Origin: Agarophyton chilense
Taxonomy: Eukaryota; Rhodophyta; Florideophyceae; Gracilariales; Gracilariaceae
NCBI GenBank assembly: GCA_030374765.1
Contig: JARGXX010000013.1
Coordinates: forward strand, 496,001 to 560,000
Direction: 5' to 3'
Length of the DNA stretch: 64,000 nucleotides
Under the pieces are notes generated by a model that ran no database searches, was not told where the DNA came from, and saw only the letters and a list, made by a program, of their open reading frames with translations. A program made the translations under genes and the position numbers. Position 1 is the stretch's first letter. Every line of letters starts with the position of its first letter. Shown piece after piece: positions 44,001 through 55,998 of this stretch.

Positions 44001-44180
44001 CACGTCTCGAACAAAAGTATCCATCTCCATCGCATCCCGACAACCACAATGAAAGCAGATATATTCACCAAACCGCTACACAGCCACCGCTTCCAACAAC
44101 TTCGCAACGACCTGCAAATACTACCCCGACCCACGCAAAACTGTGACGTGCCAACCGGGGACTGTCAAACACCATCTTGA
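41003..44180 (+). pseudogene. copia 2 pol (protease, integrase, RT, RNase H)
   Basis: Protease is marked by C-I-L-D-S-G-A-H-P-T-H-I (about 41010). Integrase follows: H-H-T-G-E-Y-I-S-S-D-T-C-G-P, F-L-S-D-N-P-K-E-Y, H-Q-P-Q-E-N-G-I-A-E-R. RT has F-D-I-K-S-A-Y-L-H-E-K-Y and T-T-I-D-D-F-L-V-L-A; RNase H has S-T-T-E-A-E-Y-I-A-A and Y-I-D-N-R-S-A. The parts are in copia order but lie in more than one frame, so this copy is broken. Confidence 0.85.
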
Positions 44181-44295
44181 GTCATTGCCACGTCACATTT
44201 TGCACAGTCAAACAGCATTACAGTGACAAAACAGTACTATAGTGAAGCGACGACGACGACGAAGTAAAGTTGGGAGTTAGTGCTTTTCCCTCACA
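44163..44295 (+). repeat. copia 2 3' LTR
   Basis: Starts TGTCAAACACC after a short purine stretch (CCGGGGA) and ends CTCACA. Its last 90 bp match the 5' LTR. Confidence 0.8.
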
Positions 44296-44301
44296 GTTTG
44301 C

Positions 44302-44315
44302 TCCAAAAGGTGATG
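44302..44315 (-). repeat. right arm of the 14-bp inverted repeat flanking copia 2
   Basis: TCCAAAAGGTGATG, exact reverse complement of 39757-39770. Confidence 0.9.
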
Positions 44316-45777
44316 TGCTTTTTGATGAGAAAGTGCGTGCCAACCGAAAAGTGCAGCGCCATTTCACTTGCGAGATATGGGTTTTGGGCGCAAATTTGCT
44401 TGAAAATTTTGGTTCTCTGGTGAAACGATCCAATTAGACACTGTTCTTGGGCCTCAAGCGTTGGGGCGGAGCTAATCCTTGACGTGGATAACGGAGATGA
44501 TGAGGCGGCGGCGTCCATCTTGGTTTAAGCCGTCTAGCTTCGAGTGTGTCAAAGACTTTCGGATACCGGATCGCATCCATGTAGCGGAGGTAAAGTGTGG
44601 TGCTTGGCGGGTGTGCACGCCGGCTGCGCTCTTGACCAAATTTTTGGTACATGCAACGATTGAAGCCGAGAGCTGTTTGGACCCGTTGCAGCGAGGTGAT
44701 ATTGGAAACTGTTGGTTAGATTTCAAATGAGATAGAATCCGTAGGACAGCCACACCAATTGCACATGCTTTCCACGGGCCCGAGCGGTGTTCGCGATAAA
44801 GTTCCGGGTTGTTCACCATATGGTATCAATGGCCGTACTTCAGGTGCTGCTGTTCTTGTTTATGTTGCTGCTGAGGTTACGCCTGCATTCAGGCAATCAG
44901 TTTGTCTTGAACTTCTTCAGTATTGGTCTGAAGGACTTGATCCGCAGTTTTGTTATGATTTGATTCCAGTTTCAGCTGTATCCCATACTATTTCATTTGA
45001 ACCCCCATCTCCACAACTATCGTCATCCTGCGCGCCGCACTTCCGCATCAAGCGCCAGAGCCTGGTTTGCCACGGCCAATCTGTATCCCTAGCCTCTTTA
45101 GTAATCTCGGAGCCTCATGTGCCTTCGGGCACACACCGGTAAATTCGTGTGTCTGCATAACCGATATGGCGTTCTCGTCGATGAAGGATGATAGTTCCGG
45201 CAATAATTGGTTGCCATAAAGCACACGCACTGACACCATTTGCGTTTCGGTGAAATTGCGTGCTTGGGTTTGTGACAAAGTCGATTGCGCGCCCAGTTTC
45301 AGTATCTGGTGTAGCACCTGCTTCTCTACACAGGCGCATCAAGCCGGTTGAGAAGTTTCGCCATGCCAAAAGGTGGAGGCCATTGTTAACTCTCTTTTAC
45401 TTTGCAATACATCGTGCGTCGCACGTGCTTTAGCTGCCTCCAAACTTCTTTGCAACAGCTGCTTGTTTCTGGTCGCAGTGATACAGCTGCAAAGTGAGTT
45501 TCAATATCTTGCTTGGTTCCAGCCAGGTCATCCGCCAGACTTTTGAACTTGTCGCACTACAGCTGACGCGACCCTTCAGCTGAGAGTCAGTTTTAGATGC
45601 GTTGCAATTCGCGCTCGTGTAGCAAGCGCGGAAGAACGGGGCCGGCGCGGCGGGAACGGGTGCCCAACTTGGCGCAAATGCCGGCATAGACACAAGATCT
45701 GTCGTGGGGGCAAACGCCGGCGTTTGTGCAAAGGAAGGCCTTGACAGCATCGCTGTGGGCGGCGATAAAGGAATCAT
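44316..45777 (-). other. unrecognised coding-like region
   Basis: Several minus-strand frames of 70-115 codons follow each other. One (45777-45430) is Pro/Ala rich with a charged tail. Another (about 45317-45048) contains V-S-V-R-V-L-Y-G-N-Q-L-L-P-E-L. A third (44819-44472) ends at an M-D-A-A-A-S-S-S-P-L start of a further frame. None matches a family I know, and no clear introns join them. This may be a decayed gene or a transposon fragment. Confidence 0.25.
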
Positions 45778-47069
45778 GCGCGTAACGTGTGGTCGCTTGT
45801 TTGTGGACTTCGACGCAAGCGCGCTGGCGTGAAGTGCTTATTCAAGTGCGCAAGCGTGGCGTTGCCAGAAGAAGCGCGCCAGCGCATGGAGCTGAATCTG
45901 ACATTTACAATAAATATCAATACGGAAAGTATATGAAAGTATTTAGTGCTTTAATAGAAATGAATATTTTCGTACGCCTAGTTTTTACGCGCAAACCTGT
46001 ACACATGTACACGAAAACTATGAAAAGAGGCTTCTTGCTTAAATCTTCTATTATCATCATTAGCCAACACATCGAATTCCGAAAATTAAAACTTTCCACT
46101 CACTGAAGATGACAACAAAGGGTTTTGGAAAACACAGTTCGATAAATCTTCTCGGCTGGAATGAAAACTGTTTTGGAAATCGTACCGAAGAAAAGGCTAT
46201 GTCTTGGCACTTGGTCGGTATTATTGTTGTGGGAAGCATCGAAGATGGAGGGAACAGATGCTAGCACCGCAGGGTGCTCATTATACACAGAAGAAACGCG
46301 AAGATGAGGGACCGATCGAGTATTTTGTCGTTGTTCCTAGTAAGATTTCATAAAGCTAATGAATCTAATGAACGTAGAGACATGTTTATTGCAAAGGTGC
46401 AATAAAAGACAGTCAGAGATCAAAGCAGACGGAACGGCGGTTCATTGTACGTTGCAGTCGGTTCTCACTCAAAGAACTGGACGATACTGAGTGCATCAAA
46501 CGAATGAGGTTCGTCATAGCATATACGCACAAAATCGGTGGGCTGCTGCAACATACAGATTGGAGTATTGCTTGACAGAGAGTAGAAAGAAACTGTGATT
46601 ATCATTGATTCTACAGTAAAATGGCTGTTTTTCTGAACAGGAGTATCACCTAAGGGTAGAAGAATACTGGAACGTACGTATAGTGTAGTTTTCTTAATAC
46701 TTTCACACATATATAGATGTAGCACCTCTTCTGCTTTCTCAAGGAGGTGACTGACACTCTATGTGCTATAAAAGAGCTGCCGACATTCTTTCGACAGCAC
46801 AATAAACCTCTTTCAAAAGAAGTTAATTTGACTACCCTTATTTTCTGTGAGAAAAAGCCCCAAACTGCCAGGCTTAAGTAAAATAAACTCTTTGAGCTTC
46901 TGTCACGGCTTATAGGCCATAGCGTGATGGAAAGAATACGTAATGGGGCACAACTCCTTATTTGGTTCTGTTGTATTTGTAAAAAAGTAAGCACTACTTG
47001 CAAATGGTTATTTGTGATGATTTAATAATAATCTATAAACTGCAGGGTTTTCGACAGCGGATACATATT
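45778..47069. other. no gene recognised
   Basis: AT-rich DNA with short frames only. A plus-strand frame at 45789-46106 is Lys/Ile rich and looks like chance. Confidence 0.4.
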
Positions 47070-48300
47070 TACAGAAAATACCGCAGGACGTCTGCATCGC
47101 CTTGCACACGACTTTTTTCAAAAGAAAGTGTGCAAGAGGAGATGATCGAGGAAGCCTGAAAAGTGGAGCGAGGCGTGTAGACACAAGATATTATTTCAGG
47201 TACACGTACGGTGATACGTAAAGAAAAGGAGATTGGTTTGACGAGCCTTTTGCATTCACAAAAAGAACAACAAAAAAACAAAAACACCACACAAAACAAG
47301 CAATATTGAAGCCGTTAACAGCGCAAACGGGGGAATATATTCGAAACAAGGTCATTAGCTCAAATTCAACTAGCACAGAGGCTATATGTGCTTCTTAGTC
47401 TGTAGTGACTTCAGGATTCCTATCGAACACCAAGATGGTGGTTAGTTGATTGTTGGTTGGCCTCTTCCCGGCTCACCTGGGACCAAGCACACTTTATTAT
47501 GCCAGGCGGCGAAGAAGCTCCTGTACTGTAATATCAAAACTGTGGTATGCTACAAGATAATTTTTCTATAAAAAATAATTTATTATTTGGTAGTTACACC
47601 AAGTGTATAGTAGTACAGATTTATTAAATTATTTCTATTGTTTAGTAGTTTTCTGAAGTATTCTTCTCATAATACCTCGTTACCATGTACAGTACCATGA
47701 ATAGCTTTTGAATGCCGTATTTCGTCTATGATACGTCTTAATCATTCGAATCAAAGTGCATCTTTCATGCTGTTCATTCCCTCCGTTAAGCGCGGAGCAC
47801 CCGCAACGCAATAATGTAGAATCGTATAGACAGCGTGCTTCACTCTGGCTCCCCGGTCTAAACAAACTCCAAGCGTTGCATCTCAGAACGACTGCTCCTC
47901 ACGTGTTCTTTTATAACCTTCCACACTCTCTAGGAACAATCCCCAGTATGTGGTGAATCAACAAACGTCACAAGACGACATAAAAAACCCAGCACATCAT
48001 CAAACCACTGCCTCTTCGGGTGGTTCCCGAAATCACTGTCCCAATGAAAAATGACGGCATTGAACTGGGCCCCAAACGCAGAAGGATGACCTCGAGCCAA
48101 CAGGGACAACTGAGATGCGCAGTTCTGCGTACAAACTCGAATAGCCGGTGGTGTTGTCTTCGAACATTGCGGAACTTAACAATCTCAGGCGATTCCCCGA
48201 AGTAGCTGGGATTCGTTCTGATGTCATTCACGGCGACCGACAGAAAATGCTGAGTTTTTTTTGCTCTTTGAAGGGAAACCACCCTGGGGCTCGGAGTCCG
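47070..48300 (-). mobile_element. relic B of the gag-like element
   Basis: Second copy of the repeat described at 7260-8830, in the same orientation. The non-coding part (47240-47700) aligns by eye with 7600-8090; shared landmarks are CAAGATGGTGGTTAG against CAAAATGGTGTTTAG, GTTGGCC, TACTGTA and GAATGCCGTAT. Upstream, a minus-strand frame reads Y-F-G-E-S-P-E-I-V-K-F against F-D-G-S-P-M-D-V-C-K-F of copy A. It is broken, strongly diverged, and without visible LTRs. Confidence 0.35.
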
Positions 48301-48829
48301 TGAAGTCGCGCCTCAGTCGTGCTGTAGTAGACCTTGTTGTGGTATAACCTTGAGATAAACTCCTTCACTTCTGCTTCCAGATACTTTGTCCTCTTATTTT
48401 TCTTTGACTATGTGATTCTTCACCCTTTATTCATCTTCATGATACTTCATGTTACGTCTTGTTACCTCAGGAATTAAATTAGATCAGGCCTTCCTGAGAC
48501 CATCAAACAGAAAAGAGCGTCATCAACATTACTGGAGATATCTACCTTAGCTAGTTTATAGTACGACAACATGTGAGATCGTGGTAAGTGATATATGGGC
48601 TCCCATGTGTCATCTCCAGGTTGATACCCTTACCATCGTACTCTAAATAGTAAGCTGTTATCACTAGCAGACCATCTATGGCTTATGATTCGTTCAACAA
48701 CGTACTAATTTTCTCCATTGAGCGGCGTTTAGCCCAAAATAGCGCTCTTGTGACCAGAATCTCCCGTACGTACTTTGTGTACAGCTGAGTGAGTGTACTC
48801 AATATTCGATTGCTCCCCTAAAATTTCTA

Positions 48830-51800
48830 GTTTTGCGTTACCGATTTTATCAAGTTTAACCACTTCTGGGTGTCCCAAAGCAAGTTTTCCGGATTCCCGT
48901 AATCATTCCATTTTGGCTGGGTCTCCACTTCAACACTCAGTTTATCTGATTCTTTCGGCGATGACGCGATCTCTCTTGTCGCTGTACGCCTTTCTTCTGC
49001 CTTTGAGGGAATTTTTGATTCTACGCTAATAGTATCGGTGGGCGTGGGTCAAATCTTCTTGCAAGGCGTCCTCCAACGAGGGAGCAGCCGATAAAACCTT
49101 GTAAGTAGACTGTGGCCTTTCCACTTCAGCTCCGTTTCATTCAAGATCGAGATCTGTCTTCTCCTTTTGAGATTCCTTCTGTTCTCCAGTGTCATCTGTG
49201 CGTTTTCGTCCGAGTAGTGAAACAATCCTGCTGAGTTCAGCTTTGTCCTTGTGTTGCGCTACTGTAGATGGCGTAACAGTTGCGACGTTCGGTTCTCCTT
49301 TCGATGGTTCCACGACGTGAAGTGGGCGACCATCTTCAAATGAAGCTTTCTTCTCACTCTTCTCTCCGATATCATCGATATTATTCACGTGGTCGTGACT
49401 TGGTGCCGGACTTGCAGGTCGCTCCTTGCCCGCGGCTCGTGTCGCCAAGTTCTCTCCGATTGGACCCCCAAGGTCCAAAATCGCACACACTGTTATTTCT
49501 TGTGGTGTCTGGGTGCTTACTGACGTCATGCTTCGGTTCTCCGGATCGTGCCAGGCTCATGGCAATATTTCTGAGTTAATTCTGTTCTTAGGCAGCAAGT
49601 CCGCAGGCGTCTGTAACGTAGGGCTTGGAATTGGTGGTTGTGCCTCAGTAGAAACAGGAGTCAGATCTTTCTGCTGTACATTAGCCTCAGGGATCGGCAC
49701 CACGCCGGTTACACCCAAACTTGTTGCAGTCGCCAATCTATCACGCGAAATGTGCTCATCATCCTTATCTCTTCGGACAACAACAGTTTGCTTGTCGATT
49801 TCGACAACTTCATGCGGTTCAATCACCATTGGTGCTAACTGTAACGGCGTTTCCGTTTCTTTTCCTCCCCAGTTTTCTGGTTATCTTTTTTTCTATTTTC
49901 ACGAAAACGTGTCCTCCAACTCGGACATCTAGGAGTGGAAGCCATACTGACGCGTCGTAATTGCGCTAGTAAAGTTCTTGAAACTTTCCCATCTGGGTTG
50001 CAGCTTTTGTAGTATATTTGCAAAGCTCGTTTCTCCAGCGTATGTGAAACTGAGCCGGCATAGGCTTGCCCTCATTTTCGGTTCTGTCCAAGCCAATCTC
50101 GACTGGCACAGCTGGTAGTCGGCGTGATATTACCAGCTCAGATGGCGCTAGCCTCGTAGTAGAGTGAACCTGCGTATTGTATGCGTAGTACAGATTGTCT
50201 TTGTACAGATCACAGTCCTTGTGATGACCAGTGATGTAATGCCGTAGTGCGGCCAGTGTCGTACGGTTGTATCTTTCCATCTGCCCATTACATTGCGGAT
50301 GATAAGCCGTAGTGAGCACGGTTCTAATACCCAGTATCTAGCATACATCTTGAAACACCGTGCAACGAATTTCTTACCATTATCTGAGAGAAGAGTATCT
50401 GGAAGTCCCTCACCCAATGGGGGATAAACGCTCGTGCTATAACGTCAGCGGTGGTATGGTTGAGCGTAACAGTCTTCACAGGCTTAGAGAAGCGATCAGT
50501 AATTACTAGAGGGTATGTGTTTCTTCGCTTTGAGCGAGTCAAATCCCTAAGTATATCGATACAGACATGCTGTAGAGGCGCTTTCGCCGGGAATGACTTC
50601 AGTGAGTTATTCCTCTTCCCCTGCTAAACTCTATTTCCAGCGTATATTACGCAAAACTCTTTTTCCGCATGAGAATTTATTTCGCAAGTATGCCAATAAA
50701 AATTCGTTCTGAGCGTTAGATAAAGCTTCTTTATCCATGGATGAAGAGACAGCTATGAGTAGTAAGCCAAATGCAGTACTCTGCTCTTCAAAATGTATGG
50801 CATCACGATTTGATCATGGGCTTCGACAGCTCGAACAAGAAATTCTCGATCGTTCAGGCGAAGAGGTAGCTTTTTCCCCCGTTAAGATGAAAGCGGAAAG
50901 CCGCACAGAAGGCATCCTTTACCAATTCACGCACAAGCTCTTCAAACATGATTAGTTCAAGATGATCATCAGGATCTATGTTCGTTGTCTGGGCTACCAG
51001 TAAATCGAAAGCATAATCGTCTTCCTCCAGAGTGTTTTCCTCTTCGGTATCTTCCGCTATCGAATCCTTTCTTACCAAGCATGGTATCTCATCATAGATT
51101 TTCAATTGCGTTTCGCCCAAGATTTTAAGTAGCCATAATGAGTCAGCATGAATCTTTGAAGTCCTCTTGTTGTAGTTCATGACGAAGTCAAATTTGGAAA
51201 GGAGTAAACCCCATTGAACTAACCGTGCAGAAAGGCCGCTAATGGACATGAACCATCTCAAACATTAGTGATCGGTATTGACCGCAAACTGCACTCAATG
51301 GAGATAAGACTGTAGGGTCTTTAGAGCCCATTCCGTAGCACGTCTTTTTATTTTTAATACCGAGTAACTCTTCACTATCGGATTCAGTTATTGTGACCAG
51401 TATCCATTGGAATGTAGTTTGCCGTCTTCGTTCGTTTGAAAAAGGGCTCACTCTACCTGATAATCACTTGAATCCGTGTCGACGGAATAGGGAAGATCCG
51501 TTTTCGGAAGCACTTAAACAGAAGCTGATGTAAGCGATAGAATCAACTTTTCGAAGGCTTTCGTCCGGGAGCTTTTAATTTTTTCGACAGTACAGGTTGT
51601 CCTCTTTTCAATAATGCGTTCAGAGGCGCCGCGATATGCAAATCACGCGGTACAAGTCGTCGATAGACGTTACAGATCCCCAGAATGGGTTGCTATTAGG
51701 TCTGCGTTCTAAAAAGTTTCGCCCCACAAATCGCAGCGGTTTCCACTTCTTTCATTTTCAGCATTTCTGGTCTGGTCTGTGTCCCAAGTACTTCACTTGG

Positions 51801-53000
51801 TCTGTTAAACATTTCAATTTCTTGAACTTCAAGACAGTTCACGCTTCTCTAAGTTTCTCTAGGTTACCCTCAACATGTATGAAGTGATTTTGAATATTGT
51901 TACTGAAGAAAAGGATATCATTTAAGTAGACCAAGCATGTTTTCCAATTGGATCATGACAAGATACTATCGATAGCGCGCTGGAACGTCGAAGGAGCATT
52001 GGATAAACCAAATGGCATTCGTTTAAAGCGATACAGTTTTGACTGGCATAAGAAAGACATCTTGTCTTAGTCCTTTGGGGAAATGAGTATTTTCCAGTAT
52101 TCAGAATTTGCGATTAGCGTGTGAAACACATTGGCATCTCAAGACTTTCGATGCCCTTATCCATGCGTGCCACAGGGTATGTATCCCTTAAAGATACTGC
52201 GTTCAGTTTGCGTTACACAACGCAAAAACCTAAAAGACCATTTATTTTGATAACTAGAACCTCTGGGGACGCCCAAGCTCATGGATCTGGCTCAATAATC
52301 CTCTTCTCCACCATAAAGTCAACATAATCTTGCTCAATCTGACGTGTACGCAAGCCTGTCCGATAAAGCGGTTGAGTAATTGGGTTTGCTACCCGTTACA
52401 AAGTCAATGTGATTTTCCGTAGAGGCGGTCTGGGCAATGTAATCATTTCACATATGAGAACAATTCAATAGTAACTTGGGCTTTCTTTTCTTGTATTCCC
52501 CAGGAATGTGTCCCATCTTCATGCTCCCGAGGGTTTTTTCATTCTCTTCTTCACAGAAATTCTCCTCTATCATGCTTTCTATGTTCTTTTGTGCTTCAGT
52601 CAGTGTCGACTGCGGTTCGTCTTTAGGCGTGATTCCTAAGACGTCTACTGTCACTATGTGTGTTGGTATCACAACGAAGTGTGAAGCCAAGCGGTCCGGA
52701 GAACCTGATTCTTTTTCACGGGGCGCTCTTTGTAGCCCAGTTTGCTCACTATAATCTTAAAGGGCCTCTTAGGTTCTATCTGTGCGATGCCCTTAGCGAC
52801 AAGTAGTTCACAATTGTGAGTTATACACTGCAGCATTCGGCTGAATCACAGAACGTACATTCTTCTTAGTAAAAACTGATATCTAAGCCTGACATTTCGG
52901 CGGTATTATCTTCAACTGAAAACCCCAAATCTTGGGTGAACGTCTGCTCCGTGGGGCTTGATAGTCAAGTAAAGGTGGTAACGGTACCGCTGAAGCAGGG
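48830..53000 (-). mobile_element. old Ty3/gypsy relic (pol part)
   Basis: Minus-strand fragments in gypsy order: post-protease linker (52860-52450, P-K-R-P-F-K-I-I-V-S-K), RT (about 52400-51600), RNase H (51450-50854), integrase (50542-49966, with T-A-Y-H-P-Q-C-N-G-Q-M-E-R) and a Glu/Lys-rich tail (49829-48830). It is heavily broken with many interruptions, and no LTR is recognised. The gag side is missing at the 53.0-53.3 kb border with the LINE. It looks much older than gypsy 1. Confidence 0.8.
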
Positions 53001-53277
53001 TGCCGAAGCTGTTCCCGCACAATAGGTACGTCTATGTTCTCGGAAAGCTAGTAGTAGCAGCTAGTTTAGTATGCGGCAAGATATCCGTCAAAACATCTGC
53101 GAAAAATGACGGATGCCGGATGCAGGCGCAATTTTTGTTAATTTTTTGTAGTTCCAGATAGGCTTGGCTTTCGATTCTAGAACAACACCCTGTAAAATTA
53201 TGAATGGGAAACGAATGCGCAAGACGCTGCTAGTCTACTATGGATATTGGGATGACAGGCACTAGATCTGAATAACC

Positions 53278-53296
53278 GGGGTTTGGCTTAAACCCC
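53278..53296 (+). repeat. hairpin at the LINE 5' end
   Basis: GGGGTTT and AAACCCC with a 5-base loop (GGCTT), followed by a C-rich run. It lies about 150 bp before the first ORF1 codon and is probably part of the 5' UTR. Confidence 0.6.
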
Positions 53297-53430
53297 CCGC
53301 CCCCCACCTCAAATGATATCACAACCAAGGACAAGATTATGAAAACCGAATACGCAAGGAAATATACAAACGCAACACGCGCAACCACACCAGTCGAACG
53401 CCAGACACCGACTCTCAAGACTCGGAATAC

Positions 53431-55923
53431 GTGCCAGAGCAGAGGAATTATCACAGCCCTACAGACTCCGACTCAACGGAAAGCGACAGCCCCCCAGACG
53501 CAGATGGTTTCGTATTAGTCAGTGGCAAACGTCGGAGGCCCAGCATCGGCTCAAGGCAGGGGCAAAGACGGTCAACGAACCCCAAAAGTAAACCCAGCCC
53601 CTCACGCAGAAATCGTACACTGGCACCACCAATCGAAGACCTAGGACACCAGCCGTCGCAGCATGAGACCCTACCAGCCGTCACAAACGGGAACGCACAA
53701 GGAACCGGTTTGCACAGCCCTGCAAACCGGACAAACAATCTAAACCACACCAACTTCGTATTGACAGCCAACAATCCCGCCAGCGTTAACAGCAATGAAA
53801 ACGGAGACATGGCGACCACACAAAATATCTAAAAACAACGCCCAAGGCGCACAGAAGACGGAAGGGAGAGGCGAAACGAAGTGAAGCTCTTGCAGCACGT
53901 ACCGCCAGCGATGACCACAGACACCCCGCCCTACGCATGATCCGGAACAACACACACAAAGACGTCACAGACCGAGGCGCCACGACCAACGGAACACAGG
54001 CAACCACTAACACTCAAAAACCTTCGCACGGTCCAGATCCTACGACATACCGATATGCTCGCCCGAGAGCAGAAACCAGACAAGACCCAGTAACAACACA
54101 AGACCACACGATCAGCCCACACCACCACCGCACTAAACCCCGACCACACGGTGAAAGCGCAACGAAGACAAGGCACACGACTACCAATCAAACAAGGGAC
54201 AGGCTCGCCGAACCTGTGCAGACAAATAGTACTACGCGCACAAACCCACGCACTAAGACCAACATACACGGCGCCGAACGTAACAACCAGAAAAGCCCCC
54301 ATACCATTCCGCAGCCCCCATCATGTGAACCGCAAAACACACTAACCGGTCACAAAAACGACAACCCGAGCGAAAACGGCACCCTCCCGACCACACGCGA
54401 CCTCGAACCAACACCCTATCAAACGGGTCGCAAAAAATCCCACCCGCCAAGAACCACTGGCCACGCGAGCATCCCCGCACAACCAAACACTTGAGGGAAA
54501 CAATACCACTCCCACCGCAACGCGGTCAACGAAGAACCCGCCGCATCCTATCCACCCCGCCACAAAATTGTGCGACCTCGCCACAAGAAACCGAACGCGC
54601 TTCGCGAAACACCCAAAGTGGCAATGCCGAGCGAAGTGCACACCTCAAAGCTATCACACGAGAAAATACACACGAATACGAACGGAGGCGAAACGACAGA
54701 CAAAATGGACTGCCATTAGTCAAGAGCGAATCTAACCCGCACTATGAGGGGCGGGGAACCTCCCAAAAAGCCACCCCCCCGTCCGGCAACGCTCAACACG
54801 CACCCACGCAGCAGCACCTCATTGGCCATTCCCGGCTTACACTGCGAAAATTAGTGGCATAGAACAATCCCCGACAATCCCCACAAATGAGATACGCACT
54901 GTTGAACAAAACATCACCCCCCATTGGTCGAGCCATTATCGACACGGTCAAACGGGTGGCTCAGATCACACAACGCGAGCCCGAAGATCCCCCTCCAGAG
55001 CGCATCCGGCGACGGGCATGATGCCACAACCATCACCACGACACGACCCCACCCTCAGATCCACAGCCACCACATCACCGCACCGCTCCGAGGCTGGGCA
55101 ACGCACACACGAACCAAGAGATTCCCCCACGGTGGCTGCTTTCCCCGCGAACACGGACGAAGAACCCCACGCGAAACTCCGACCTGCAACCTGCACAACT
55201 CTCCCAACAACCGACCGCGACGATGTAAGGCAGACGCCCCAATACGATCTTGCCGAAAGCCGAGAACTCCAAATGTCTCCCACAGGGCCGGTCCACCTCG
55301 CAAACACTGACAAAACACCCCAAATGGTGTTGGAGACACCTGCACGCACCCTGAAATCAACAGCAAACCGCGAAGAACCACGAAACACGCCCCGGAACGA
55401 TCGAACCGGCAGCCACCAACACCTTCCACCAACAAGCGCCAAACGGAATCACAAGCCCCATCACACGCTCAAGCCCATCGAAAGGACATCATCGATTCTG
55501 ACTAACACTCTCTCTACACACCACAGTGCTCCCGACTTGACAAATACGACCAGCAACGACCACCGGGCGATACAAAAGCCCCCAGACACAGGCCCCAACA
55601 CAGCTGCGCTGAACGGAAAAAGCGAGCCGACAAAACTGACAACAACAGCCCTCCCGCCCCAGGACATAACTACATGGCACGGGCTGGCTCCGCTCAACAG
55701 GAGGAACAATTTCGAGACAAATCGGGACAATCAAGGCAACACATTCATCAACGGGCAGACGGCGGACAGCCTACACTCGCAAGATTACAAGGAACTCAAC
55801 CCAGAGAGCGCCCACACACCTCCTCCATGCCAGCTCACAGTAACCATCCTACGCAACAGAAAGAACACGACACGACAACGACGCCGAGCTTTTGAAAAGA
55901 TCAAGGACGCGCTTATGTATTGA
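53431..55923 (+). pseudogene. LINE ORF1 region
   Basis: Three long frames (53431-53832, 53937-54494, 55018-55923) of the same low-complexity type: rich in Pro, Thr, Asn, Ser and Arg, with no structured domain or zinc knuckle that I can see. The opening is acidic and Ser-rich (S-P-T-D-S-D-S-T-E-S-D-S) followed by D-G-F-V-L-V-S-G-K-R-R-R, a string like the start of many LINE ORF1 proteins. The last frame ends in a basic T-T-R-Q-R-R-R-A-F segment. Stops and frame changes separate the three (53833, 54493 and between 54500 and 55018), so it is broken in at least three places. Confidence 0.5.
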
Positions 55924-55998
55924 ATAGCACCGCACCGACTAGGCCTCTCATTAGGTTCACCGGTACAAGTCATCTTTGAAGATCCCCCGCCCCGGAAA

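Larger units (their letters stand above)
39777..44295 (+). mobile_element. Ty1/copia element 2
   Basis: A plus-strand copia element of 4.5 kb with short LTRs (90 and 133 bp), iMet-type primer site, gag, protease, integrase, RT and RNase H in copia order. The flanking GTTTT and GTTTG are an imperfect 5-bp target duplication. The LTR portions present in both copies differ at only a few positions, so it looks fairly young. It is nearly whole but broken, with at least three breaks in the coding part. It is a different family from copia 1 but related, sharing the unusual Gag knuckle and the primer site type. Confidence 0.9.
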
